This document shows positions 9,117 through 21,628 of a stretch of 64,000 nucleotides of DNA, one piece after another. Location: contig CM056592.1 of the NCBI GenBank assembly GCA_029721435.1, positions 33,987,611 through 34,051,610 of the forward strand, read 5' to 3'. Source of the DNA: Gymnothorax reevesii. Lineage: Eukaryota > Chordata > Actinopteri > Anguilliformes > Muraenidae. The position numbers were made by a program, and so were the translations under genes. Position 1 is the first letter of the stretch; every line of letters begins with the position of its first letter. Under the pieces are notes generated by a model. That model was not told the origin of the DNA and ran no database searches. It saw nothing but the letters and a program-made list of their open reading frames with translations.

Positions 9117-9246
9117 GAACATTAAGTAACTTGTCTTTGCAGTGTATTCAATTGAATATAGGTTGAAAAGGATTTGAAAATCATTGTTTTCTGTTTTTAT
9201 TTACGATTTACACAACGTGCCAACTTGACTGGTTTTGGGTCTGTAA
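9117..9246 (-). repeat. Tc1 fossil, 5' terminal repeat (right portion)
   Basis: This continues the minus-strand Tc1 element of 2310-3059 on the other side of the retrotransposon: leader sequence, then a terminal repeat including ACACAACGTGCCAACTT and ending TTTTGGGTCTGTA. The joined 5' end is about 245 bp long. Confidence 0.75.
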
Positions 9247-10576
9247 TTAACTGGCATCAGGCGTGTAACATGATTGGCTATAAATGGGATGTCTTAGAGA
9301 GGCTGAGTCTCTCACAAGTAAAGATGGCCGGAGGCTCTCTAACTGCTGAAGGCTTGCGTAAATAAATTGTGGAAAACTTTAAAAACAATATTCCTCAACG
9401 TCAAATTGCAAAGGCTTTGAAGATCTGATCATCGACAGCGCATAATATCATCAAAAGATTCAGAGAAACTGGAAATATCTCTGTGCGTAAGGGACAAGGC
9501 CGAAGACCTTTACTGGATGCCCATGATCTTTGGGCCCTCAGACGCCACTGCATCTCTCACCGGCATGATTCTGTCATTGACATTACTAAATGGGCCCAGG
9601 AATATTTCAAGAAACCACAGTCTGTAAACACAGTCTGCCGTGCCATCCACAGATGCCACCTAAAATTCTATCTTGCAAAAAGGATGCCATTGTTGAGCAT
9701 GATCCAGAAGCTTTGCTGTGTTCTGTGGGCCAAGGCTCATTTAAAATGGACTGTAGCAAAGTGGCAAAGTGTTCTGTGGTCAGCCGAGTCCAAATTTGAT
9801 ATTCTTGTTGGAAATCATAGGCGTCATGTCCTCGGGGCTAAAGAGGAGAAAGACCATCCCTCCTGTTATTAGTGTTCAGTTCAAAAGCCAGAGTTTCTAA
9901 TGGTTTGGGGATGCTTTTGTGCATATGGTGTGGGACACTTGCATGTTTTAAAAAGCACCATGAATGGTGAAAGGTAAATAAAGGTTTTAGAGCAACATAT
10001 GCTCCCCTCCAGATGACATCTATTCCAGGGAAGGCCATGTGTATTTCAGCAGGACAATGCAGAACCACATACTGCAGCTATTACAACAGCATGGCTTCGT
10101 AGTAGAAGAGTCCGTATGCTGAATTGGCCTGCCTGCAGTCCTGATCTTTTACCGATGGAGAACATTTGGTGCATAATTAAACGAAAAGTCCATCAAAGGA
10201 GACCCAAAACTCTTCAGCTGCTGGAAGCCTGTATTAAAAAAGAGAGGGATCAAATTCCAATGACTGAATTTGAGGAGACAAAAAAACTTGTCTCCTCAAT
10301 GCCCAGACACCTCCCCTCCGTGTTAAAAAGAAGAGGGGATGCTACACCATGGTAAACAGGCCCCTGTCCCAACTTTTTTGAGACATGTAGCAGCCGTCAA
10401 ATTTGAAATGAGCTCAATTTGTGGATAAAATTGAAAAATTTCTCAGTTTCAACATTTGCTATGTTATCTCTGCTCTACTGTGAATAAAACACTGGCTGAT
10501 GTGATTTGAAAGTCATTGTGTTTTGATTTTATTCACAATTTACACTTTGTCTCAACTACTTAGGAATTGGGGTTGT
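9247..10576 (+). mobile_element. Second Tc1-like transposon, nearly full length but decayed
   Basis: Leader, transposase relic and 3' terminal repeat (ending GGAATTGGGGTTGT near 10576) are all on the plus strand. The 5' terminal repeat is missing where it abuts the other Tc1 fossil at 9246. The family differs from the minus-strand fossil in both leader and protein. Confidence 0.8.
9324..10355 (+). pseudogene. Tc1-family transposase (multiple stops and shifts)
   Basis: The ATG at 9324 opens MAGGSLTAEGL, then stops at 9363-9365 (a decayed CAA). Homology continues in the readable block 9483-9872 ([29 protein letters not shown]). Here the first catalytic Asp of the usual SDES is replaced by Ala, since LWSAES reads A-E-S. 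After further breaks, 10116-10355 gives the C-terminal block with WPACSPDLLPMENIW, holding the third catalytic Glu, and ends at a stop. It cannot make an active enzyme. Confidence 0.85.
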
Positions 10577-10914
10577 GCTATTAAACAAATACCATAATTG
10601 AATAAAATAGCATGGACCACTTAAATGAGGACAGAATCCAAACTTGTGAGGACTTCTGTGTGTGTCTGTCTCGAGCATTCTCTGCTCCTCTGCTGAGTAA
10701 CTGTCGTCCGCTTGCTAAAGCTGCTCATGAAATGTCTTCCTGCTTGTGTCTCTGCAAGTTTGGCTTGTGGGCAGTGAGATGAAAAGAGTCTGCTGATAAT
10801 AATTCTGTGCTTTGGAGAAGAGAGCCTGCTTTCCTACCTAATAGAGATATTTGCGATTTGCTACTAGTGGACGGTCCAGTATCCTTTCACATTCTCGATA
10901 ATTCTCCTGTTCAG
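10577..10914. other. Intron upstream of the first stxbp4 exon in the window
   Basis: No gene or repeat is recognised. It ends in a pyrimidine-rich tract leading to a TTCAG acceptor at 10911-10914. The PDZ-domain exons expected upstream are not in 1-10914. Confidence 0.5.
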
Positions 10915-11119
10915 GTCAGACCCGACAGTAGAAATTGCCTTCACTCGGCAGAGATCTTCCTCCAGCTCCAACACCGGCCCCCAGAGCCCCATCTCACCAC
11001 AGCCAGGACTTCACTGGAATGGCCAGATACCGAGTGTGACGTCTCCGCGGGCCTCTCTGGTTCCTGAGACATCGTCAACCCTCGACCATGAGACCTCGCC
11101 TTCATTGAATCCTTGTCAG
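10915..11119 (+). CDS. stxbp4: stxbp4 exon a (end of PDZ region, Ser/Pro linker)
   Basis: The acceptor TTCAG ends at 10914 and the donor GTAGGA starts at 11120. One base completes the previous codon, then 68 codons are open. It starts [13 protein letters not shown], matching the residues that follow the PDZ domain in mammals (EIAFIRQK). The rest is a Ser/Pro/Thr-rich linker ending in LNPCQ. It ends in phase 0. Confidence 0.8.
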
Positions 11120-14100
11120 GTAGGATGACTTTGGACTAATTCTGTTGCCTTCTCCCACTTTGTGATGCAGAAATGAAAAATTCTAGAAGTCATTTTTTGT
11201 TGGAACCCACTGGGAGACAATATGATTGTTGGCAATCAGTAAGTCATTGATATCACACAGATTCACCAAATCTGGGGCACATGGAGACCTTATAATCAAA
11301 CTGTTGAGGCCAGGTCATTTTAACTAAGCGTGTAACTGACAAACTAATCATTCAGGCACGTCTACATATGGGTTGGTCTTGGGTTTTCACTGTGTCTTTG
11401 CTCTTGTCTGCTGCAGATACAGGATTTCCCTGGTCCGACAGCGCAGGCCTCTGCCATTTCCCTACAAAGTGCCACTGCCGCAGAATCCAGTCCAGGTATT
11501 GTATTTTATTTATGTTTTCTGCAATATACTGAGGGATTTTTCTCTCCTCTCTCGCAGGCAGTTTTAAAGACTATACTGCCATCTCTTCACCAACCTCTTT
11601 CATTTGTATCACCTTAAAACAACTAAAAAGTTGCCTCATTAGACAAGACACTTTCTATACCATTGTTCTAATGTCATTTACTAAATGTATTAACTGGTTA
11701 CCTTTCTAGCCAATGCTACAGAAGTTTCAACCTTGAACGCTGGATCACTGCAGAAAGTTGAAAAATTTTGAGGCAAGATGGGGAAGCAATGAAAATATAC
11801 ATCGAGATCCTTATTGGCAAAATCATTAAGCTGTTACTTTTGTATTTGCAGGAATTTTAATAATTTGACAGCATCATTTGCTGAATCCATTATCTTTAAC
11901 GCTCTCCATTCTCTAAAAGTCTATGATGGTACAGATAATGTTGTGTATTCTAATTGACATGTTACCAGCAGGAAACAGCCTTCAATTATCAAATATTCAA
12001 TCTTTTCAATTATCAAAGTCTCTGTGTTTGTTCCAAGAGCTGACTAATGCATGCAAATTGATAAGTTTGTTGCCATTAACTGTCATGTGACTGAATGAGG
12101 TTCCAGCAGAACTTCAGTCAGCTCAGGGCATTCTGGGAATCCTCATTATACGTCCCTGGAGGTTTAAGTCACACAGTATGTAACTTGGTGCAAATTTATT
12201 CATTGTCCTGAGGCTTGGGTTCTGGCCAGACTCACAGCATGCAGCAGTGGATGGATTGAGGCTGTAGGTTGGTCCGTTGAGAACTAGTGCTCTGTGCAGG
12301 TCATGGTGACTATACATAAAAGCCTCTGATTAACCCTTAGAGCACTGAATGCAAACAGTGTTGCTCAATGATGCAAAATATCAAATTCAAAGCTTTCGAA
12401 AACCTATCATGTCGCGACCTGTTTAAAAGCGCTCCCGCAGGGAAGCTCTTTTAAACAAGCTATCACATGATAGGTTTTCAACAGCGCAAAATAATGAAAA
12501 TTTTTTTTTAAATTTATTTTTGCACTCTAAGGTTTAAACATAAGACCAGGTCGTGAGATTCAGCGTTCATTATTCATACAGCACGGAAAAATGATCACAG
12601 TCAGATCTTACGATAAGATACGAAAGCTCATACAGAGGTAGACATTATCTTTGTTGTTGGAGAATAGCAAAGTTAACAGAAGAGCTAAGTGAGGGAATTA
12701 TTGAGACATCTTGGCTGTCGGAAGATCTTGGATGATACATATTAGCGTGAACATTCATGGATGGGCCCTGCAGATTCTCTAAGTAGTGCCTCCATTGCAG
12801 TAGTTTTGATTTATAAGCAGGTGAGTTGCACATTATTTTTAGCGGCGGTTATTCTGGAAGACATATATCGGAAATCAACTGGTCAGTTAGAGAAGGTGAA
12901 CTATTTGATGCTTCTTTTGGCAAACACTGGGGAGCCTTCTGGCCCCGTTCATTGTTTTTACCTCCAGGCTACCAATAGTTCTTGTTTTTGATGGAGGAGT
13001 TATGAATTAATTAGGCAAGTCAAATAGGCTCGGTGTGCAAGTGAGAGTCGACAGGAGTAAAAAGCACATTTGTCGGAAGGTAGGTGGGTACTGATGGTTT
13101 TCGAAAAGCTGGCAAGTGCCCTGTAGTGAAAATGTCTTTCCTCGGCTGTTACGAGTGGGTGTTGTTTCCATAGAAACGAGGAAATCTGTGAAATTACCAT
13201 AATAAAAAGGTGCATCTCAGTCAAATTAATTGGTGTTTAACACCCTTTAGATAATGATTTATGAACTGTGCCATGTATGGACTGATGGCTCGTTACTTGC
13301 CTAGTAGAGCGACAAATGTTCTTTTTGCAAACAATGACCCCGCCACACAAAAATATACTAAATAATGAGTTGTTCTGACTTACAAAGCCAATTACTTTTG
13401 ATCACTCAAACCAATGTAAACGCATTGATGCAAACATACAGTGCTGTGAAAAACTGTTTGCCCCCTTCCTGATTTCTTACTTTTTTTTTTTGCATATTTT
13501 TCACACTTAACTGCTTCAGATCATCAAAAAATTTTACTATAAGGAAAAGATAACCCGAGAAAAAACAAAATGCAGTTTTTATGCCCCCGCCCTCCGAAGT
13601 GGAAAGGGGGCATCATGTCGACACCATGTCCGCCCGTCGTCCGTTGTCCATCCGTCCGTTGTCCGTAAACTTTTCGTTTCCGTGCTCTGCATTGCTCTTG
13701 TTAAATGATGATTTCATTTATTAAGGGGAAAAAGCTATCCAAACCTACCTGGCCCTATGTGAAAAAGTAATCCCCCCCCCAGTTAAATCATGAATTAACT
13801 GTGATTAACCACATTTTTTGAGTTCAGTTTCACTAGCCACACCTGGGCTGGATTACTGCCAGACATGATGAATCAAGAAATCACTTCAATAGAACCTGTC
13901 TGACAAAGTGAAGTAGGCTAAAAGATCTCAAAAAGCAACATGTCATGCCGTGAACTAAAGAAATTCAAGAAAAGATTAGAAACAGAGAAAATGACATCTA
14001 TCAGTCTGGAAAGGGTTGCAAAGCCATTCAAAGGCTTTGGGACTCCGACGAATCACGGTTAGAGCCATTATCCACAAATGGAGAAAACTAGGAACAGAGT

Positions 14101-17100
14101 TGAACCTTCCCAGGAGTGGCCAGCCTACAAATTACTCCAAGACAAAAGAACCCAAAACAACATCTGAAGAACTACAGGCCTAACTTGCCTCAGTTAAAGT
14201 CAGTGTTCATGATTCAACAATAAGACAGAGACTGAGCAAAAAATGGCATCCATGGGAGAGTTCCGAGGCAAAACCACTGCCGATCAAAAAGAACAGGAAG
14301 GCTCATCTCACATTTGCCAAAATACATCTTGGTGATCCTCAAGACTTTTGGGGAAATATTCTGTGGACTGACGAGACAGTAGTTGAACTTTTTGGAAGGT
14401 GTGCACCCCATTACATCAGGCGTAAAACTAACACAGCATTTCATAAAAAGAACATCATACCAAAAGTCAAAAATGGTGGTGGTAGTGTGATGTTTGGGGC
14501 TGCTTTGCAGCTTCTGGACCTGGACAACTTGTCGTAATTGATGGAACTATGAATTTTGCTCTCTGCTGGAAAATCCTGAAGGAGAATGTCGAACCATCGG
14601 ATTGTGATCTCGAACTCAAGCGCACGTGGGTAATACAGCAGGACAATGACCTGAAAGACACCAGCAAGTCCACCTCTGAATGTCTTAAAAAAAACAAAAT
14701 GAAGATTTTGGAGTAGCCTTGTCAAAGTCTGGGCTTAAATCCTATTGAGATGCACTGGCATGACCTTCATTCTCAAAACCTTTCCAATGTCGCTGAATTA
14801 AAATAATTCTGCAAAGAAGAGTGGGCTGAAATTCTTCCACAGTGATGTGAAAGACTCATTGCCAGTTATTGAAACTTTTGGCTGCAGTTGTTGTCACCGA
14901 GGGTGGCACGACAAGGTATTAGGGGGCAATTACTATTTCACATAGGGCCAGGTAGGTTGGGATAGCTTTTTTTGCCATAATAAATGAACTCATCATTTAA
15001 AAACTGCATATAGTATTTACTCGGGTTGTCTTTGTCCAATATTAAAATTTGTTTGATGATCTGAAATATTTAAGCGTGACCAATATGCAAAAAAAAAGAA
15101 GAAATCAGGAAGGGGGAAAATACTTTTTCACAGCACTGTATGGTTGAGGTGATGATGTCATCTTGTGGAAAAGTACGACAGTAAATCTTCAGCTGGATTC
15201 CAGAGTCACAAGCATCGAGGCAAAAATGGCAGCCAACCTGCTAGAGTACCATGAAGACCACTGCATGTGTCTTAGTTCTTACATATACCCGGGGTCAGAT
15301 TTGACCCCTTTCGACATTTGAAATGCAAAAAAAAAAAACACACACACACCCTGGATGACTATGTTTTAGTGTGCATTTTTTGAAAGTGACCCATAATATT
15401 TTAAAAAGTATTCTGCAGTTCTGAATTTGGGTTCCAAAGGTTACTGTTTTTGCAGAAATATTGAGATACAGTATTTGTTAGGATTACGTGAAAATAGTTG
15501 TGAGACAAAAAGGCAACCAAGTCAGTTAATCCTACACTTCGCATTGTGAAAATATGCCAACTGGACTTTGGAACCATCGGTGAGTTGGCTTTTAGATCAC
15601 TTTTGAAGTGGTTATCATAATGTGAAAGTGATGTATAATATTTTCGTGGCTCCAGAGCCTCTGTTGTTGAGCAAAACAAACAAACAAAAAAAAAAAACGA
15701 GATCACTTCATATCAACTCAGGTGACCCCATCAGAATCAGTTTATCTTTTATGACAATAACAAACATGCAAAATTTTATCTTTTAATTCCCATAGTTTTG
15801 CAGATATCGGACTTCAGACATTGTCCCTCTAACAGTCTTGAGTGCAAATATGTATTTTTGCTAAGAAACCTCTTAATCAGTACTCAAGCTTTCTTGAAGC
15901 TCGAAGCTGTCAGAGTAAAACAAATTGTACCCAGATTTTCAGATTTTGGCATCAGAGTTTATACGGTAATTAGTGCTTAGTTTACTTATGGCTTCCTTTT
16001 TTGGCTAAAACTGCCCCCAAATTAGAAAACTCTCAGGGGCACTTATGGGGATTAAAGACATACAATGTACATATAAATAGGGTATTAGGAGACCATTCAT
16101 ACAAGCTCTCTATCGACCCAGAAATGTAATATTGAACGGATAATGGTAACAAATAATATTGTATACAGGTATCCACATTAGCAGTCCTCTAAACTGCCAT
16201 TTTGCACAAAGCCCCATTTGACAATGTTGGCCATTGAATGGAAATGTAATCCTCTTCTCAGAATAATCCTTAATAAGTTCTATTTACAGAATAAATTATT
16301 TTATGTAATGCATATGGGTTCATTAAAAAATTTTTTTTTTTCGAATGGCTTGGGAATTTTCTCCTGTGAAACAATATATCAAACCCGAATAGGCTTGATA
16401 ATATTCAAAAATATTGATAACAATCACACTCAAAAACACAGCAAGGACTGACCCATTACAGCTTGGCGAAAGCTGTGACTTCAATCAAATTATGGTCTTT
16501 AAGGTTATATTTGCGCCCACCATGATATTTTATGTCTCGAGCATCAACAAACACAGCCCAGCAGTTAGCGGTACCCAGCACTGGTACTATCTTGCATCAC
16601 AAGGCCATGAAAATATCTTTTCCCTCGTGAAATTAGCAAGCCATAATTTTCAACATTATTTCTTTCAACAACATTGCCCATATACTGGTGTCCATCATGC
16701 ACACAAGCGGTTTATTTTCCAGGTTTGTACACATCAAGTTCAGCGTGAGATGGGATTACTTAAGGAGACTGCTGGATCTCCCCTGTTTCAACGCCTGCGT
16801 GAACTGTCTTAGATGAAACCTCTGAGGAAATCTTTCTGATTTCCATCCGCATTGGGGAAACTGGAATAAAACTATGCTAATACTGAGCTGCAGCATTGCA
16901 GTGCTGTGGAAAAGTATTTGCCCCCTTTCTGATTTTCTCCACCGTTCATTTTTGTCACATTTAAATGTTTCAAATCATCTAACTAATAAGACAACTAATA
17001 AGACAAAATAAACACAAAATACAGCTCTTTAATGTCGATTTCATTTATCAAAAAAAGCTATCAAACCCTACCTGGCCCCATGTGAAAAAGTAATTGCCCC

Positions 17101-20100
17101 AATTACAACTAAATCAAATTTACAATTGATATTTGGGTTCAGCCGCAGTACATGCACCAGACAGTCATGTTGAATCTAAACATCACTGGAGTAGTGTTGC
17201 CTACTGTTAAGTAGGCAAAAAGCAGCACATGATGCCGCGATCTGAAGACATTCAGAATCAGAAAAAAAAAACAAAGTTGTTGACATCTGTAAGGCTGAAA
17301 AGGGTTGACCGCCAAGACTTTTTGATAATATTATGTGGACTGATAGTTGGACAATAGTTGGACTTTGTAGAAGACTTGAGTTCCATTAAATCTGGCGCAA
17401 AGCTAACGCAGAATTTCGCACAAAGAACATCATGCCATACTTCAAACACAATGACGGTAGTATGATGGTCTGGGGCGGCTTCTTCACGATCTGGTTGACT
17501 TTGTATAATTAATGGAGTCATGAATTCTGCTCTCAACCAGAAATCCAGAGGGAGCGTTTTCAGCTGACAGTTTGTGACCAAAAGCTCAAGCACTGTTGAA
17601 TAATGTAACAGGACAGTGATCTGAAGTACTCAAGCAAGTTCACCTCCGAATGGCTCAAATGAAACAAAATGAAGGTCTCGAGGTGGCCTGGTCAAAGTTC
17701 AGACCTGAATCCGATTCAGATGCTGTGGCTTTACTTAAACAGGTGGTTCAAGCCCAAAATTTCCCCAATGACCCTCTTGAAATACACATTCCTGGTGGAG
17801 CTTGTTTGTTCTTCATGATGAAATTGCCAGTTTGCTCAGGGCATAGGTTTAAAGTGAGAGTCGGTAGGGACTCAAATGAGATGTGATTGTGCATACCGCG
17901 CGAGCAGGAAAATTGTTACAATAATCTGAGTGTAAATACTGCCTTTTAAATATACATCTGAAAGAATGTTTCTTTGCTTTTCACGACGCTAAGCGAGGTG
18001 CCTCTATAAATTTCATAGATAGAAAGACAATATTATGAATATGGCATCTATTTTGCATCCAAATCTTTTGATTTTTTAATTTCAATTTTACGACTGTAAT
18101 TTATGTGATGAACATTTATTATGAGGCTTCACAAAATTGAACAATTGAAATATTCTTTCAAATCTATAAGTTACATAATTGCATGATGGTATGTTGCATT
18201 ACGAGCAAACGCTCCAATCATTAAATTGTAATGTATTAGCTAGCTATAGCTCGCAACCTAGCTTTCTAGCTAGTGATCTAATGTTAGTTATGTTCTGATG
18301 CCAGCCACACAATTAGATTTTTGAACCTGTGTTTCTTTTCTCACTGATCCAAAGTTGGTTGAGATATTTTTGCTACATCTGAAAGTTGGTTGGGACGTAT
18401 CCCGACCATACCTTCCCAAGTTCATGCCTATGGCCTTAGTAGAAACCTCCTCCACAACCACAGGTAGTTAATTTGTCTCAGTCTATCCTTTTGACAACAG
18501 CAACACAGTTGCACTATCGCATTGTGTCACAAAATTACTGGGATTGAGTTAGGCCTGGTTTGGGTCTATAAAATTATTAGCATTTGTGTTTTCAGTTTTG
18601 AGGCCCTAGTGTAACTCATTGAAATGTCCTCATCTCAACACCATGATAAGTATGACACGAGTGGCAGTATTGTGTGTATGTGTTTTCCTTTTCATGGTGC
18701 ATAGCTTGTGGTGAGGTTTTTTCACTGGGACTGCAGAGGTTTGTGGTTCATGCTCCAGTGTAGCCATTATGATATTAATGCAGCAGTTTGACCGTTAAGC
18801 AATGTCCATAAACCCCACATTGCTCTAGGGGGCATTGGCCGATGCTCATTGTATTCAACTGCAGTGGCTGTTCCTCGGCCCTAACAAAGGGGAACCAAAA
18901 CCTCGCCCTTCAAAGCTTAACGACTTAAAACTTTCGCAGTTCACTTTTCTTGATGAGCAGTTGCTCATACGAATTGGTAGAAGGACAATCAAATTTATTT
19001 TCGATGGCAAATGATGACGCAAATTATCAATACGTCTTTATAAATTAGTTTGCGAGGCTTCTTTCGCAAGAAGCCACGAGAATCCGTTTTCTGCAATCTT
19101 AATATAGAAGTGAAGAATGCGATGTTGCACAGCTTATTGCTTAATGAGCCTCACAAATCAATTTGTGAATCTATGCTATTTCATGAGCTACTTCAACGCG
19201 GAATTTATAAAGCCGTAGGCCTATGGTAATTTAAGTCGTAATTTATGTGTGAAAAAAAACCCCTCATAATTTTGCGGTGCAATGTATAACAATGCTGTCA
19301 AAATAAATTTGACTGTCCTTCTACCAATTCATGTGAGCAACTGCTGATCAAGAAAAGTAAACTGCGAAAGGTTTAAGTCATTAAGCTTTGAAGGGCGAGG
19401 TTTTGGCATCCCTTTGTTTCGCCTGACGAACCGCCACTGATCAACAGTAAGTCGCTTTGGATAAAGGAGAGAACGCAGCATCTCTGCCGATGTGCACCAC
19501 GATGAGTGTAACTCGGGGAGACGCCATCACTCCTTCACACGCGCATTACTGTCAGCTGTGAGGAACGATTGATCAGCACCACCAAGCAGCTACAGGAGAC
19601 CTGAACGGAGCAACACAATCTCACCCCGACTCGTCATATTGTGATGGTTCCTGACCAACCGTCGATACAAAACGAAGAAGGAGGCCTTTGCCGTCCTTAT
19701 GAGATGTTTTGGGTCAGGGTTCGAGTTTAGGTGTTAGTGGTTCGGGTTCGTTTTCACACTAGTGTCGAATAAGAACATCAAAAGCCTGCTGTATTACTGT
19801 ACATCGACGCTTGGTCAGGTAGCATCACTCTCCCGTGAGCTGGGATGAGACTGGGCTCAACAGAACTACCGAGGTGCTGATCGGCATTTTCTGAGTTCTG
19901 AAGTCTGTTGTTCAAACAGCCAAAAATTACAGTTTGACATCCATTTGCTTTCCAGAACTGTGAACTGAAGATTCTGGTCTTGTGTAGATATAGAGTGTCG
20001 GCCCGGTCTTGCGTTGAGCGGGATGGTGGTGCAGTTGGTAACACTGCCACCTCACAGCAAGATGGTCATGGGTACAACTCCGGACTGGGGCCTTTCTGCG

Positions 20101-21595
20101 TGGAGTTGCATGAACAGTGTGTGCGCCCTGCAGTGGATTGGTGTGCTGCCCAGGGTGGGTCCCTGCCTTTCATCCAGTGTCACCTGGGATAGGCTCCAGC
20201 TCTCCAGCGACCGTAGCGGGGAAGAGAGGTGGTATTCATAATGGATGGATAGTCTAATGTCACTTACCAGTTTCTTTCATCTCTCTGGGAATGTCTGCAG
20301 CAAACAGGATGGGGGAGGAGCTACACAGAGCCGCGTCCAATCAGTATATGTAAAGCAGCCAGATTCTACCGAAAGATAATAGCACCTTTCCAGTACATGC
20401 CCCCCCCCATTCACAACAGTGAACAGCAATAACTACAGACATTTTGATTATGTTTTCCCAAATTATGTCACACCTACACATAATATACAAAGTGATGGAG
20501 TATAAATGAATATGCACATGTACATATGCATATGAGCTCATTTAAGACTATTTAGTCAAACAAAAATACTTCCAAAAGTCATTAAATAAATGGTTTCTCA
20601 AGGTATGAAATATGCACCCCAAAAAGCTATGAACTGGTTAGAATGTTATGATATTTATATTTGACATGACCACTCTTTACCAAAAACTGTGCTGTAATTC
20701 CATGATTTTATGAAATGATTGCCTTTTTCAAGTTCCAAGCACATTGGGGAACTTGTCATGGTTTCTCCTCTCTATAATCCCAGGCAGGCTTGATGATTTT
20801 GAGATCAGGGTTGTGACAAGGATTTATCATCTGTGCCGACTTCGATGAAATACAAATACTTTTCGGATTGCTATCTCCAATGGAACACTTATGTGGAGAA
20901 TGAAAGTAAAATTTAGGACTAATTTTAAATAAGAAAAACCTAGGGTGCCTAAAACCTTTGCACAGAACTGTATGTTTTTTATCATCTGATTTTTTTCATA
21001 CATACCAGTGCTCCCTGCTATATACAGCTTTTTACGCTTCAAAAGTTTTTGAAGCCTGGGGATAAAATATTAGATCACTTGTAAAGAAAACATGAAATGG
21101 CGAAATTCCACAGCTCGTTTGAGCCCCATCGCAGCAGTCGAGGAACTTGTGTATCTTATGACTCAGTGCGTGCGCTGCAGGGCTTTTGGACCAACTTTCT
21201 GCTGCTCTTCCTACAAAGGGTGTAGCGTCCTCTCCTGCTCTCGGCTCCAGGAGCCAGCGCTGCGGCGAATCTCCTCCCCGCCAACTCACTCAGCTGAGGG
21301 GGCGAGAGATGCCTCGTGTGAAGAATCTCCACAGCGAACAGTCTTTTTCTGTATGTGAATGGCAACAAAGCGTGTTCTGGCTGTGTGAGTCTGTGTGTGT
21401 GTGTGTCTATACGCACATCTGCAAGTATGCGTGTACAAGTGTGTGTGTGTGTGCGTTTGTGTGCGTGCAAGTGCATACGCGTGTGTGTGTGTGTGTGTGT
21501 GTATGCACACGTGCAAGTGTAGTATGTGCATGTGTGAGCGCGTGTGTGTGTGTGTGTGTATGTGCACATATGAGTGTAGAATGTGTGTGCACGTG

Positions 21596-21628
<33 letters not shown>

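Noticed and set aside
16414..16812. 132-codon plus-strand frame in an intron
   Set aside because: No recognisable motif, in AT-rich intronic DNA, and no splice or promoter context.
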